A program made the position numbers and the translations under genes. Shown one piece after another: positions 12,455 to 20,150 of a stretch of 50,561 nucleotides of DNA. The notes beneath the pieces were generated by a model. The model had not been told where the DNA came from. It did no database searches and saw only the letters and a program-made list of their open reading frames with translations. The stretch's first letter is position 1; each line of letters starts with the position of its first letter. Source of the DNA: Oryzihumus sp036391795 (GTDB taxonomy: Bacteria; Actinomycetota; Actinomycetes; Actinomycetales; Dermatophilaceae). The DNA lies in NCBI RefSeq assembly GCF_036391795.1, contig NZ_DASVZH010000083.1:1-50561 (forward strand), in the 5' to 3' direction.

Positions 12455-13462
12455 TCAGAGCCGGCGCTCGTAGCGCAGCACCCGGTCCCCGGCCTCGTCG
12501 ACGCGGGTGTGCTCCGGGGTGACGGTGAAGCCGAACCGCTCGTAGATCCCCCGGGCCCGCGGGTTGTCCTCGAGCACCCACAGCTGGGCGCGGTCGAAAC
12601 CCTGCGCCCGGCCACGGTCGAGGACGTCGGCGAGCAGGGCCGTGCCGATGCCCCAGCCCTCGCGGGCAGGGTCGGTCGCGACCGTCGAGACGTGCAGCAG
12701 CCCGGGCACGGGTGCGGCGTCCCCGACGCCGATGCCCTGCACGGCCTGCTGGCCGATGGCCGAGCCGACCAGCGTGCCCCCGAGGTGGGCGAGGCGGCGG
12801 ATGCCGTGGGCGAGCTTGCCGTCGGCGGCGGCCTCGCCCAGCTCGGGCGCCGGGCGGCCGTCGGGTCGACGGGCGGCCCGCGCCCACAGGTCCATGACCG
12901 CGTCACGGTCGGCCGGGCCGCCCTCGCGGACCACCGGCAGGGCGAGGTCGTAGCGCAGCGACGGCTCGGAGCCGTACCAGCTGCCCTGACCGGTGACCAC
13001 ACCACCGAGACGGCGCGCCAGGGCCCGGCTGCGGTCGTTGTCATGCCGGACCAGGGCCAGGACCGACGGCACGTGCAGCTGCCACGCGGCATACCGCAGC
13101 ACCGCGCGCATCCCCTCGGCGGCGAGCCCGCGACCCCACTGGTCGACGGCCAGGAACCAGCCGACCTCGGGCGGGTCCGTGGGGCCGGCGTGCTTCCACG
13201 GGCGCAGGGAGAACCGGCCGACCACCCGACCCGGGTCGTCCGAGCCGTCGGCCAGGTGCGCGACCCAGCCGCCCAGGCCCGGGGGCAGGCCCTCGAAGAC
13301 GCGCAGGTCGTCGGCCTTGTCGCCCGCCGTGGCGGGCGCCCCCGAGGCGAGGTGGGCGGCGAACTCCGGCGCGGCATACAGCTCGTGCAGGGCAACGGCG
13401 TGCCGGGCCGGGTCGAGCGGCTCCAGCCGCAGCCGCGCCGTGCGCAGCGGGGGGACGCTCAC
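12455..13462 (-). CDS. Two-domain GNAT acetyltransferase
   Basis: 335 residues made of two acetyltransferase domains. The N-terminal half (about 1-170) resembles RimJ/RimL enzymes: LRTARLRLEPLDPARH, EVGWFLAVDQWGRGLAAEGMRAV. The C-terminal half (about 180-335) is a second GNAT with TDPAREGWGIGTALLADVLDRG as acetyl-CoA loop and NPRARGIYERFGF. Substrates are unknown. The GTG at 13462 overlaps the aroQ stop (GTGA), so it is translated from the aroQ message despite having no evident link to shikimate synthesis. Confidence 0.85.
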   Translation of the reverse strand: MSVPPLRTARLRLEPLDPARHAVALHELYAAPEFAAHLASGAPATAGDKADDLRVFEGLPPGLGGWVAHLADGSDDPGRVVGRFSLRPWKHAGPTDPPEVGWFLAVDQWGRGLAAEGMRAVLRYAAWQLHVPSVLALVRHDNDRSRALARRLGGVVTGQGSWYGSEPSLRYDLALPVVREGGPADRDAVMDLWARAARRPDGRPAPELGEAAADGKLAHGIRRLAHLGGTLVGSAIGQQAVQGIGVGDAAPVPGLLHVSTVATDPAREGWGIGTALLADVLDRGRAQGFDRAQLWVLEDNPRARGIYERFGFTVTPEHTRVDEAGDRVLRYERRL

Positions 13463-13896
13463 CGGACGAGGGCGTGGAGTGCGAGCAGGTAGGACCCGGT
13501 GCCGAACCCGGCCACCGTCCCCGTGGCCACGCCCGCCACGACCGAGGTGTGCCGGAACTCCTCCCGCGCCGCCGGGTTGGACAGGTGGACCTCGACGAGG
13601 CGCCTGCCGGCGGAGGTGATGAGGGCGCAGGCGTCCCGCAGCGCATACGAGTAGTGCGTGAACGCCGCCGGGTTGAGCACCACGTCCACTCCGGCGTCGA
13701 CGGCCTCGTGCACCCAGCCGACGAGCTGCGACTCGTCGTTGGTCTGGCGGAAGTCGACCTCGAGGCCGAGCTCGGTGCCCAGGGTGCGGACCGCGCGCTC
13801 GACGTCGGCGAGGGACTCGGTGCCGTAGACCTCGGGCTCGCGGGTGCCCAGACGGTTCAGGTTGGGGCCGTTGAGCACGATCACGCGAGACGTCAT
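13459..13896 (-). CDS. aroQ: Type II 3-dehydroquinate dehydratase
   Basis: Converts 3-dehydroquinate to 3-dehydroshikimate. It has 145 residues, normal length. Motifs: NGPNLNRLGTREPEVYG with the catalytic Tyr, RQTNDES, and VEVHLSNPAAREEFRH with the catalytic His. The usual NPGAYTHTS block reads NPAAFTHYS, a mild variation that keeps the Asn. ATG 13896 lies 6 bases behind TAGAAT, so the mRNA may be leaderless. Confidence 0.95.
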   Translation of the reverse strand: MTSRVIVLNGPNLNRLGTREPEVYGTESLADVERAVRTLGTELGLEVDFRQTNDESQLVGWVHEAVDAGVDVVLNPAAFTHYSYALRDACALITSAGRRLVEVHLSNPAAREEFRHTSVVAGVATGTVAGFGTGSYLLALHALVR

Positions 13897-13902
13897 GCGG
13901 GA

Positions 13903-13908
13903 ATTCTA
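13903..13908 (-). promoter_or_regulatory. -10 box for a leaderless aroQ mRNA
   Basis: TAGAAT on the minus strand (5 of 6 to TATAAT), 6 bases, then ATG 13896. The box overlaps the GAATTC palindrome. The facing gap to 14045 is the least GC-rich stretch nearby and must also carry the promoter of the surface-protein gene. Confidence 0.55.
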
Positions 13909-14045
13909 GGAGGAGCCCGACAAGGCCCACTCGGCAAAGACAGGGCCAGTTGGCGAATTCATGAGAAAGAGCACGCAGCCGGACATTCTCCGCTACCTTT
14001 CGCAATGGATCACCATCGCGGATTCCGATTACAGGGGAGAAACAC

Positions 14046-14663
14046 ATGCGCGCTCTCAAGGCAGCCCTCGCTGCCGTGAGTCTTTCTGCTGCACTCACGG
14101 GTGCTTCTGTCGCCATCGCGGGTGCGGCCGACGCCGCGACGTGCCAGGGGGGCTACCCGGCCAGCCAGTGCACCATCGCCATGAGCGACACCACCGTCAC
14201 GCCCGGCGAGAAGGTCTCCTTCCAGGCCAGGGGCTTTGGCAGCAAGGAGCTCGTCACCGGCGTCGTCCGGTCCACGCCGCAGGTCGTGGGTTCCTGGCGC
14301 TCCAGCGGGGGCGGCGTCGTCTCCGGCACGTTCCGGGTCCCGAGCAACCTCAAGCCGGGCACCCACACCTTCACGCTGACCGGGGCCCCCTCGGGTGTCT
14401 CCAAGAGCACCTCGTTCACGGTCCTGAGCTCGGCCGGCGCGGGCACCACGGCGGGCGCGGGCACGACGGCGGGCACGGGCACCACGGCCGGCACGGGCAC
14501 CGGCACCTCCGCCACCTCTGCCACCTCTGCCACCTCCGCCTCGCTGGCCTTCACCGGCGCTGACGTGGCCAAGACGGTCGGCGCGGGCCTGGTGCTCCTC
14601 GTCGGCGGTGGCGCCCTCGTGGTCGCCTCGCAGCGCCGCAAGAGCGCCGGCTCCGCAGCCTGA
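14046..14663 (+). CDS. Sortase-anchored surface protein (LAXTG sorting signal)
   Basis: 205 residues. A signal peptide (about 1-31, ending ADAA) is followed by a small beta domain (about 32-128: TPGEKVSFQARGFGS, GTFRVPSNLKPGTHTFTLTG), a Thr/Gly/Ala/Ser-rich low-complexity stalk (about 130-168) and a C-terminal LAFTG signal. A hydrophobic helix and QRRKS tail complete a cell-wall sorting signal. LAXTG is the form used by class E sortases in high-GC Gram-positives. No sortase gene is in the window. Ribosome binding site AGGGGAG precedes ATG 14046. The function of the folded domain is unknown. Confidence 0.85.
   Translation: MRALKAALAAVSLSAALTGASVAIAGAADAATCQGGYPASQCTIAMSDTTVTPGEKVSFQARGFGSKELVTGVVRSTPQVVGSWRSSGGGVVSGTFRVPSNLKPGTHTFTLTGAPSGVSKSTSFTVLSSAGAGTTAGAGTTAGTGTTAGTGTGTSATSATSATSASLAFTGADVAKTVGAGLVLLVGGGALVVASQRRKSAGSAA
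14436..14537 (+). repeat. Tandem 18-nt (x4) and 9-nt (x3) repeats encoding the stalk
   Basis: Four near-copies of an 18-base unit (14436-14507, GGCGCGGGCACCACGGCG and variants) encode GAGTTA/GTGTTA. Three copies of a 9-base unit GCCACCTCT (14511-14537) encode ATS. Both unit lengths are multiples of three, so copy-number change would lengthen or shorten the stalk without a frameshift. Confidence 0.85.
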
Positions 14664-14674
14664 CCTCCGGGGAG

Positions 14675-16453
14675 TTGCCCGGCCGTCGCCGAGGTCTGCG
14701 CCGTGGGGCGTATGCCGTTGCTGTGGCCGTGGTCCTCTACGGAGTGGCCCTGGCGTGGTCCGCTGTCCAGACCGACCGCCACCTGCGTGACGCGCAGGTG
14801 GCGGTCGGTCTGCTGCGCGCTGACCTGGTCCGCCGTGACGCACCCGCCACAGAGGTGGATGACCGGCTGCGGCAGGTCCAGCGTGACGCGGACGCGGCCC
14901 GGGCCCTGACCTCCGGGCCGGTCTGGCAGCTGGCCTCCGCCGTCCCCGTCGCGGGCCGGCCGTTCACCACCGTGGCTGGGGCCTCGGCCGCCGTCGCGGA
15001 CCTGTCGCACGACGTGCTGCCCGAGCTGCGTGCGGTGCAGCACCAGCTGCTCGCCCGCGACCTGCACCGTCCCGGCGGGGTCGACCTGGCCCCGATCACC
15101 GCGGCCCGCGAGCCGCTCTCCCTCGCCCAGACCCGGGCGCAGGAGATCCTCGCCCGCGTGCGGGCCCTGCCCGCGTCGACCGGGATCGGCGCCGTCGACC
15201 GCGCCCGGGCCCAGCTGGTCGGGCAGGTCGGCGACCTCAGCACGCAGCTGGCCACCACCCGCGACGTCGTCACGCTGGTGCCGCCGATGATGGGCGCCGA
15301 CGGCACCCGCCGCTACCTCGTCGCGTTCGAGAACAGCACCGAGGCGCGCGGCCTGGGTGGCCTGCCCGGCGCCTACGCGATCCTGCGCGCCGACCGGGGT
15401 CGGCTGACCTTCGAGCACTTCGGCGTCGACAGCGACTTCGGCGGTCTGCGGGTGGGTCTCGGCGGGCTCAGCGCCGACTATGCCCAGCACTTCCAGGGCG
15501 CCGCACCCGACCGCGTCTTCGGGAACACGACCTCAGGCCCCGATTTCCCCGACGCGGCGCAGCTGCTCATGCGCTTCTGGCAGGCCCGCAGCGGGCAGCA
15601 CCTCGACGGGGCAATCGCCACCGACCCCTCGGCGCTGGCCATGCTGCTCGCCGTCACCGGGCCGACGCGCCTGGCCGACGGGACCGTGCTCAACGCCGCC
15701 AACGTCGTGTCGCTCACCGAGCGGGACGCCTACGCCCGGTTCACCGACCCGGTCCAGCGCAAGGCGTTCCTCGTGCTGGTGGCCAGGGCCGTCGCCGACG
15801 ACGTGCTGCAACGCGGGCCGGCCAGGGCGATGCGGCTCGCCGACGCGCTGGGCAAGGCCGTCGGCGAGCGCCGGCTCATGCTCTACAGCACCCACCCGGC
15901 CGAGCAGCAGGTGCTGGCCCGGCAGCCGGTCGGCGGCACGCTCAGCGACACCAGGGGCCCGTTCTCCGCCGTGGTCATCAACAACGGCGGTGGCAACAAG
16001 CTCGACTACTACCTCGCCCGCGACGTCACCTACCGCAGCAGCTCCTGCCAGGGCAGCCTGCGCCCGGCGACGGTGACGATCCGGCTCACCAACGGCGCTC
16101 CGCGTTCCGGCCTGACCGACTACGTCGCGGGGCGCGCCGACCTGCCCAGGCACAGCGTCCCGCCGGGCACCAACCGGCTGCTCGTCAGCTACTACGCCAC
16201 CCAGGGCGCGGGGTTCGACGGGGCCACCCTCGATGGCCGGCAGGCGCTGCTGACGGTGGACACGCAGGCCGGGCGCCCGGTGTTCACCTCCGAGCTGGAG
16301 ATCGGTCCGGGCCAGACCCGCACCCTGGTGATCCACGTGCTCGAGCCGGGATCGGCCACCGGTCCGGTCACCACCATGGTGCAGCCCCTGGTCCTGCCGC
16401 AGACCACCCACGTGGCCGGTCCGGTCTGCCCGGCCGTGCCGGCGCGACGCTGA
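14675..16453 (+). CDS. DUF4012 family membrane-anchored extracellular protein
   Basis: 592 residues. One N-terminal transmembrane helix (about 11-31, AYAVAVAVVLYGVALAWSAV) is followed by a helical segment and the large DUF4012 domain: YLVAFENSTEARGLGGLPGAYAIL, VFGNTTSGPDFPDAAQLL and a beta-rich C terminus. Function is unknown; relatives occur in actinobacteria near cell-surface polysaccharide genes. The TTG start at 14675 follows GGGGAG and lies 11 bases after the surface-protein stop, so the two form an operon. A perfect 20-bp inverted repeat occupies codons 32-46, just after the membrane helix. A later start is possible but would lose the membrane anchor. Confidence 0.85.
   Translation: MPGRRRGLRRGAYAVAVAVVLYGVALAWSAVQTDRHLRDAQVAVGLLRADLVRRDAPATEVDDRLRQVQRDADAARALTSGPVWQLASAVPVAGRPFTTVAGASAAVADLSHDVLPELRAVQHQLLARDLHRPGGVDLAPITAAREPLSLAQTRAQEILARVRALPASTGIGAVDRARAQLVGQVGDLSTQLATTRDVVTLVPPMMGADGTRRYLVAFENSTEARGLGGLPGAYAILRADRGRLTFEHFGVDSDFGGLRVGLGGLSADYAQHFQGAAPDRVFGNTTSGPDFPDAAQLLMRFWQARSGQHLDGAIATDPSALAMLLAVTGPTRLADGTVLNAANVVSLTERDAYARFTDPVQRKAFLVLVARAVADDVLQRGPARAMRLADALGKAVGERRLMLYSTHPAEQQVLARQPVGGTLSDTRGPFSAVVINNGGGNKLDYYLARDVTYRSSSCQGSLRPATVTIRLTNGAPRSGLTDYVAGRADLPRHSVPPGTNRLLVSYYATQGAGFDGATLDGRQALLTVDTQAGRPVFTSELEIGPGQTRTLVIHVLEPGSATGPVTTMVQPLVLPQTTHVAGPVCPAVPARR
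14768..14812 (+). repeat. Perfect 20-bp inverted repeat, 5-nt loop, inside a coding region
   Basis: Arm 1 is 14768-14787 (CAGACCGACCGCCACCTGCG), the loop 14788-14792 (TGACG), and arm 2 14793-14812 is its exact reverse complement. The RNA stem would be very stable. It encodes TDRHLRDAQVAVGLL directly after the transmembrane helix. Confidence 0.97.
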
Positions 16454-16459
16454 CGTCAC

Positions 16460-16483
16460 GGCGCGGACGTCGGCGCGGACGTC
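16460..16483. repeat. 12-bp tandem duplication
   Basis: GGCGCGGACGTC occurs twice head to tail in the gap after the DUF4012 gene and is preceded by the palindrome TGACGTCA. No function is evident. Confidence 0.7.
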
Positions 16484-16534
16484 ACGACCGCAGGGGCGCG
16501 ACTGTGGCGTGGCGACGCCGAGGCGCGGGTGATT

Positions 16535-16550
16535 CGCGGGAGGTCCCGCG
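16535..16550. terminator. Short hairpin between convergent DUF4012 and aroB genes
   Basis: CGCGGGA-GG-TCCCGCG, 7-bp arms, directly adjacent to the aroB stop (TCA at 16551). It lacks a T tract; weak bidirectional terminator candidate in the 97-base convergent gap. Confidence 0.35.
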
Positions 16551-17654
16551 TCAGCCCAGGGAGATGCCGCGGGGTGCGGTGTCCTCGCTGACCTCGGCGT
16601 AGGCCGCCTGCAGCAGCGCCGGGTCGGGACCCTCCAGCCGGGTCGGGCGACCCACGTCGTCCAGGATGACGAAGCGCAGCATCGAGCCGCGGCTCTTCTT
16701 GTCGCGCTTCATCGCCTCGAGCAGGCGCGGCCAGCGGTCACCGCGGTAGGCCGTCGGCAGCCCGAGGCTGCGCAGCACCTCCCGGTGCCGGTCGACCACG
16801 GCGTCGTCCAGGCGACCCGCCAGCCGGGCCAGCTCGGCGACGTAGACCATGCCCACGCTGACCGCGGCCCCGTGGCGCCAGGAGTAGCGCTCCACCTGCT
16901 CGATGGCGTGGCCGAAGGTGTGGCCGTAGTTGAGGATCTCCCGCAGCGATGACTCGCGCAGGTCCTGCGCCACGACACCGGCCTTGACCGAGACCGCCCG
17001 CTCGATGAGCTCCCGCACCGGCCCGCCCTCGGCGTGGGTGGCTGCCTCCGGGTCGGCCTCGACCAGCTCGAGGATGCGGGGGTCGGCGATGAAGCCGCAC
17101 TTGACCACCTCGGCCATGCCGGCCACGAAGTCGTGCTTCGGCAGCGTCGTCAGGGTGGCCAGGTCGCACAGCACCCCCGCCGGCGGGTGGAAGGCCCCGA
17201 CGAGGTTCTTGCCCTCGGCCGTGTTGATGCCGGTCTTGCCGCCGACCGCGGCGTCGACCATCCCCAGCAGCGTGGTCGGCACGTGCACGACCGTGACCCC
17301 GCGCAGCCACGTGGCGGCGACGAAGCCGGCCAGGTCGGTGACCGTGCCGCCACCGACGGCCACGACCGCGTCGGACCGGGTGAAGCCCGCCTGCCCCAGG
17401 ACGCCCCACAGGAACGCCGCCACCTCGGCGGACTTGGCCTCCTCGGCGTCGGGCACCTCAGCCACGAACGCCGAGAACCCTTCTGCCGCAAGGTCATCGC
17501 GCACGGCCTCGCCGGTGGCGCGCAGAGCGCGGGGGTGGATGACCAGCACCCGCTCCACGCCCTCCCCGAGCAGGCCGGGCAGCTCGGCCAGCAGGCCGGT
17601 GCCGATGACGACGTCGTAGTCCCCGCCCACGCTGATCCGGGTCGGCTCGGTCAC
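16551..17654 (-). CDS. aroB: 3-dehydroquinate synthase
   Basis: Converts DAHP to 3-dehydroquinate using NAD and a divalent metal. It has 367 residues. NAD-site GGGTVTDLAGFVAATWLRG, the VPTTLLGMVDAAVGGKTGIN block, the AEVVKCG active-site stretch, and metal ligands in LNYGHTFGHAIE followed by HGAAVSVGM are all intact. The GTG at 17654 overlaps the aroK stop (GTGA). Last gene of the aroC-aroK-aroB run. Confidence 0.97.
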   Translation of the reverse strand: MTEPTRISVGGDYDVVIGTGLLAELPGLLGEGVERVLVIHPRALRATGEAVRDDLAAEGFSAFVAEVPDAEEAKSAEVAAFLWGVLGQAGFTRSDAVVAVGGGTVTDLAGFVAATWLRGVTVVHVPTTLLGMVDAAVGGKTGINTAEGKNLVGAFHPPAGVLCDLATLTTLPKHDFVAGMAEVVKCGFIADPRILELVEADPEAATHAEGGPVRELIERAVSVKAGVVAQDLRESSLREILNYGHTFGHAIEQVERYSWRHGAAVSVGMVYVAELARLAGRLDDAVVDRHREVLRSLGLPTAYRGDRWPRLLEAMKRDKKSRGSMLRFVILDDVGRPTRLEGPDPALLQAAYAEVSEDTAPRGISLG

Positions 17655-18205
17655 TGCTGCTCCCCCAGGGCTTCGGCGATCTCGGCGGCGATGTCCTGCG
17701 GTGTGCGACCGGCGGTGTTGACGCGCAGGGTGGCCAGCCGCTCGTAGGTCGGGCGGCGGGCGTCCATGAGCCGCACCCACTGCGCGCGCGGGTTCATCAT
17801 GAGCAGCGGCCGGCTGCGGTCGAAGCCGACCCGCTTTGCTGCGTCGGCGATGCCCACTTCGAGGAACACCACGGTGTGCCCGGACAGCGCCTGCTCGGTG
17901 GCCGGGTCCATGACCGCTCCCCCACCCAGGGACAGCACGCCGGTGTGGCTGGCGAGCGAGGCCGCCACCTCTTGGCGCTCGAGCTCGCGGAAGCGGGGCT
18001 CGCCGTCCTCGACGAAGATGTCGGAGATGCTCCGCTGCTCGGCCTGCTCGACCGCCTCGTCGGTGTCGCGCAGGGCCACGCCGAGCAGCTCGGCGAGTGC
18101 GCGACCGACCACGGTCTTGCCCGACCCGGGTGGGCCGATGAGGACGGCGACCGGGCGCGTGCCGGACCGGTCCGCGGCGGAGTCCGACGGCATACCGGCG
18201 GTCAC
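17651..18205 (-). CDS. aroK: Shikimate kinase
   Basis: Phosphorylates shikimate at the 3-hydroxyl. It has 184 residues from GTG 18205. P-loop GPPGSGKTVVG, shikimate-binding DTDEAVE and RFRELE, LGGGAV and the lid Arg region DRSRPLL are present. GTG 18205 is preferred because it overlaps the aroC stop as GTGA, like its neighbours; ATG 18193, four codons in, is a possible alternative. One copy of the GTATGCCG octamer covers that ATG. Confidence 0.95.
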   Translation of the reverse strand: MTAGMPSDSAADRSGTRPVAVLIGPPGSGKTVVGRALAELLGVALRDTDEAVEQAEQRSISDIFVEDGEPRFRELERQEVAASLASHTGVLSLGGGAVMDPATEQALSGHTVVFLEVGIADAAKRVGFDRSRPLLMMNPRAQWVRLMDARRPTYERLATLRVNTAGRTPQDIAAEIAEALGEQQ

Positions 18206-19425
18206 CACGAGCGCATCCCCTCGGGGATGGACGCGAGGTAGCCGGCGTGGTTGCGGGCGGTCTCGGCGACGCTGTCGCCGCCGAACTTCTCGACGCACGC
18301 CTGGGCGAGCACCAGCGCGACCATGGCCTCGGCGACCACCCCGGCCGCCGGCACGGCACACACGTCGGAGCGCTGGTGGATCGCGGTCGCCGGCTCGTCG
18401 CCGGTCACGTCGACCGTGTCGAGGGCACGCGGCACGGTGCTGATGGGCTTCATCGCGGCCCGCACCCGCAGCACGTCGCCGGTGGACATGCCGCCCTCGG
18501 TGCCGCCGGCCCGGCCGGTGCGGCGGCGGATCGCGCCGCTGTCGTCGCGCTCCATCTCGTCGTGGGCGGCCGAGCCGCGGCGGGCCGCGGTGCGGAACCC
18601 GTCGCCGACCTCGACCCCCTTGATCGCCTGGATCCCCATGAGCGCCCCGGCGAGCTGGGCGTCGAGCCGGCGGTCCCAGTGCACGTGCGAGCCCAGGCCC
18701 GGGGGCAGCCCGTAGGCCAGGACCTCGACGACGCCGCCGAGGGTGTCGCCGTCCTTCTTGGCAGCCTCGATCTCGGCCACCATCGCGGTCGTGCCGGGCA
18801 GGTCGAGGCTGCGCACCGGGCTGGCGTCGAGCGCGGCGACGTCGTCGGGGGTCGGCGCCGGTGCGTCGTCGGCGACCCCGGCGCCGCCGATGGCCACCGT
18901 GTGCGCGACCAGGCGGATGCCGTAGGCCTGCTGGAGGAACCGGGCAGCCACCGCGCCGAGGGCCACCCGGGCGGCGGTCTCGCGCGCGGAGGCGCGCTCG
19001 AGCACCGGCCGGGCGTCGTCGAAGCCGTACTTCTGCATGCCGACCAGGTCGGCGTGGCCGGGACGCGGCCGGGTCAGCGGCTTGTTGCGGCCGACCTCCT
19101 GCGGGGCGCCCACGTCGTCCGCGGCGGCGTAGGCCTCGGCGTCGACCGGGTCCGGGCTCATCACGGTCTGCCACTTGGGCCACTCGGAGTTGCCGACCCG
19201 GATCGCGATGGGCGAGCCGAGGGTGATGCCGTGGCGCAGGCCCCCGAGGAACTCCACCGCGTCCTGCTCGAACTTCATCCGGGCGCCGCGGCCGTAGCCG
19301 AGCCGGCGTCGCGCCAGGGCCGCCGCGACGTCCCCGGTGGTCACCTCCACCCCGGCCGGCATTCCCTCCAGGACCGCCACGAGGGCAGGGCCGTGGGACT
19401 CACCGGCAGTCAACCAACGCAGCAT
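18202..19425 (-). CDS. aroC: Chorismate synthase
   Basis: Eliminates phosphate from EPSP to give chorismate, needing reduced FMN. It has 407 residues. MLRWLTAGESHG at the N terminus, GYGRGARMKFEQD, the RPGHADLVG motif, ERASARETAARVA and the C-terminal RSDVCAVPAAGVVAEAMVAL segment match the family. EPSP synthase (aroA) is not in the window. The start is 23 bases after the prepilin peptidase stop. Confidence 0.97.
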   Translation of the reverse strand: MLRWLTAGESHGPALVAVLEGMPAGVEVTTGDVAAALARRRLGYGRGARMKFEQDAVEFLGGLRHGITLGSPIAIRVGNSEWPKWQTVMSPDPVDAEAYAAADDVGAPQEVGRNKPLTRPRPGHADLVGMQKYGFDDARPVLERASARETAARVALGAVAARFLQQAYGIRLVAHTVAIGGAGVADDAPAPTPDDVAALDASPVRSLDLPGTTAMVAEIEAAKKDGDTLGGVVEVLAYGLPPGLGSHVHWDRRLDAQLAGALMGIQAIKGVEVGDGFRTAARRGSAAHDEMERDDSGAIRRRTGRAGGTEGGMSTGDVLRVRAAMKPISTVPRALDTVDVTGDEPATAIHQRSDVCAVPAAGVVAEAMVALVLAQACVEKFGGDSVAETARNHAGYLASIPEGMRSW

Positions 19426-19448
19426 GCCGGTGATCCTCCCATGCAGGC

Positions 19449-20150
19449 TCAGCCCGTCGGCGACCCGGTCAGGAGGTGGACCGGCAGGCACACCACGAGC
19501 CACGCGCCGGCGAGCATGGACGGCCCGAAGGCGATGTGGGAGTGGCGGGTCACCCGGCGCGCGAGCAGGAGCACCACGCCGGCGAGACCGCCGAACAGGA
19601 ACGCGGCCAGGGTCGCCAGGACCACCGGGCCCCAGCCGAGCCAGCCGAGGAACAGCCCGAGGACCCCGGCGAGCTTGACGTCGCCGAAGCCGAGGCCGCC
19701 GGGCGAGATGAGCGCGAGGACGAGGTAGGCCAGCCACAGCGTCGCCCCGGCCATGGCGGCACGCACCAGCGCCCACCAGTCACCGGTCCCCCACGACGCC
19801 ACGGCGAGCAGCACGAGCGCCACGGGGTAGGCGGGCAGGACCAGCGCGTCGGGCAGCCGGTGCACGTCGGCGTCGATCGCGGCCAGCAGCAGCCCGAGCA
19901 CCCCGAGATACAGGTACGCCGGCAGCACGGTGAGGTGCCCGAGGGCACCGAGGCGCCACACCAGGCTCCCCCACACCAGGGCCAGCAGGATCGGCACCCA
20001 CCATCGGTGGGGCGGCACGGGCAGGTGCTGCTCGTCCTCGCGACGGTAGCCGCCGACCGCGAGCCGGCGGGCGGCGACCTCTCCCACGGCGGCGCCGGCC
20101 ACGGCCACGACGGCGACGAGCCACCCGGCGGCCGCGCCGGCGACGGTCAT
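19449..20150 (-). CDS. A24 family prepilin peptidase
   Basis: Integral membrane aspartic protease that cleaves type IV pilin-like leader peptides. It has 233 residues and about six or seven hydrophobic segments. The two catalytic aspartates are in AAIDADVHRLPDALV and the signature GLGFGDVKL. The N-terminal zinc/methylase domain of PilD is missing, as in many actinobacterial enzymes. The ATG overlaps the aroE stop (ATGA). No pilin, ATPase or platform gene is in this window, so substrates lie elsewhere. Confidence 0.9.
   Translation of the reverse strand: MTVAGAAAGWLVAVVAVAGAAVGEVAARRLAVGGYRREDEQHLPVPPHRWWVPILLALVWGSLVWRLGALGHLTVLPAYLYLGVLGLLLAAIDADVHRLPDALVLPAYPVALVLLAVASWGTGDWWALVRAAMAGATLWLAYLVLALISPGGLGFGDVKLAGVLGLFLGWLGWGPVVLATLAAFLFGGLAGVVLLLARRVTRHSHIAFGPSMLAGAWLVVCLPVHLLTGSPTG

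Noticed and set aside
13459..13896. AroQ as a possibly inactive enzyme because NPGAYTHTS is changed to NPAAFTHYS.
   Set aside because: The catalytic Tyr and His motifs and the Asn are kept, and length is normal. The change looks tolerable.
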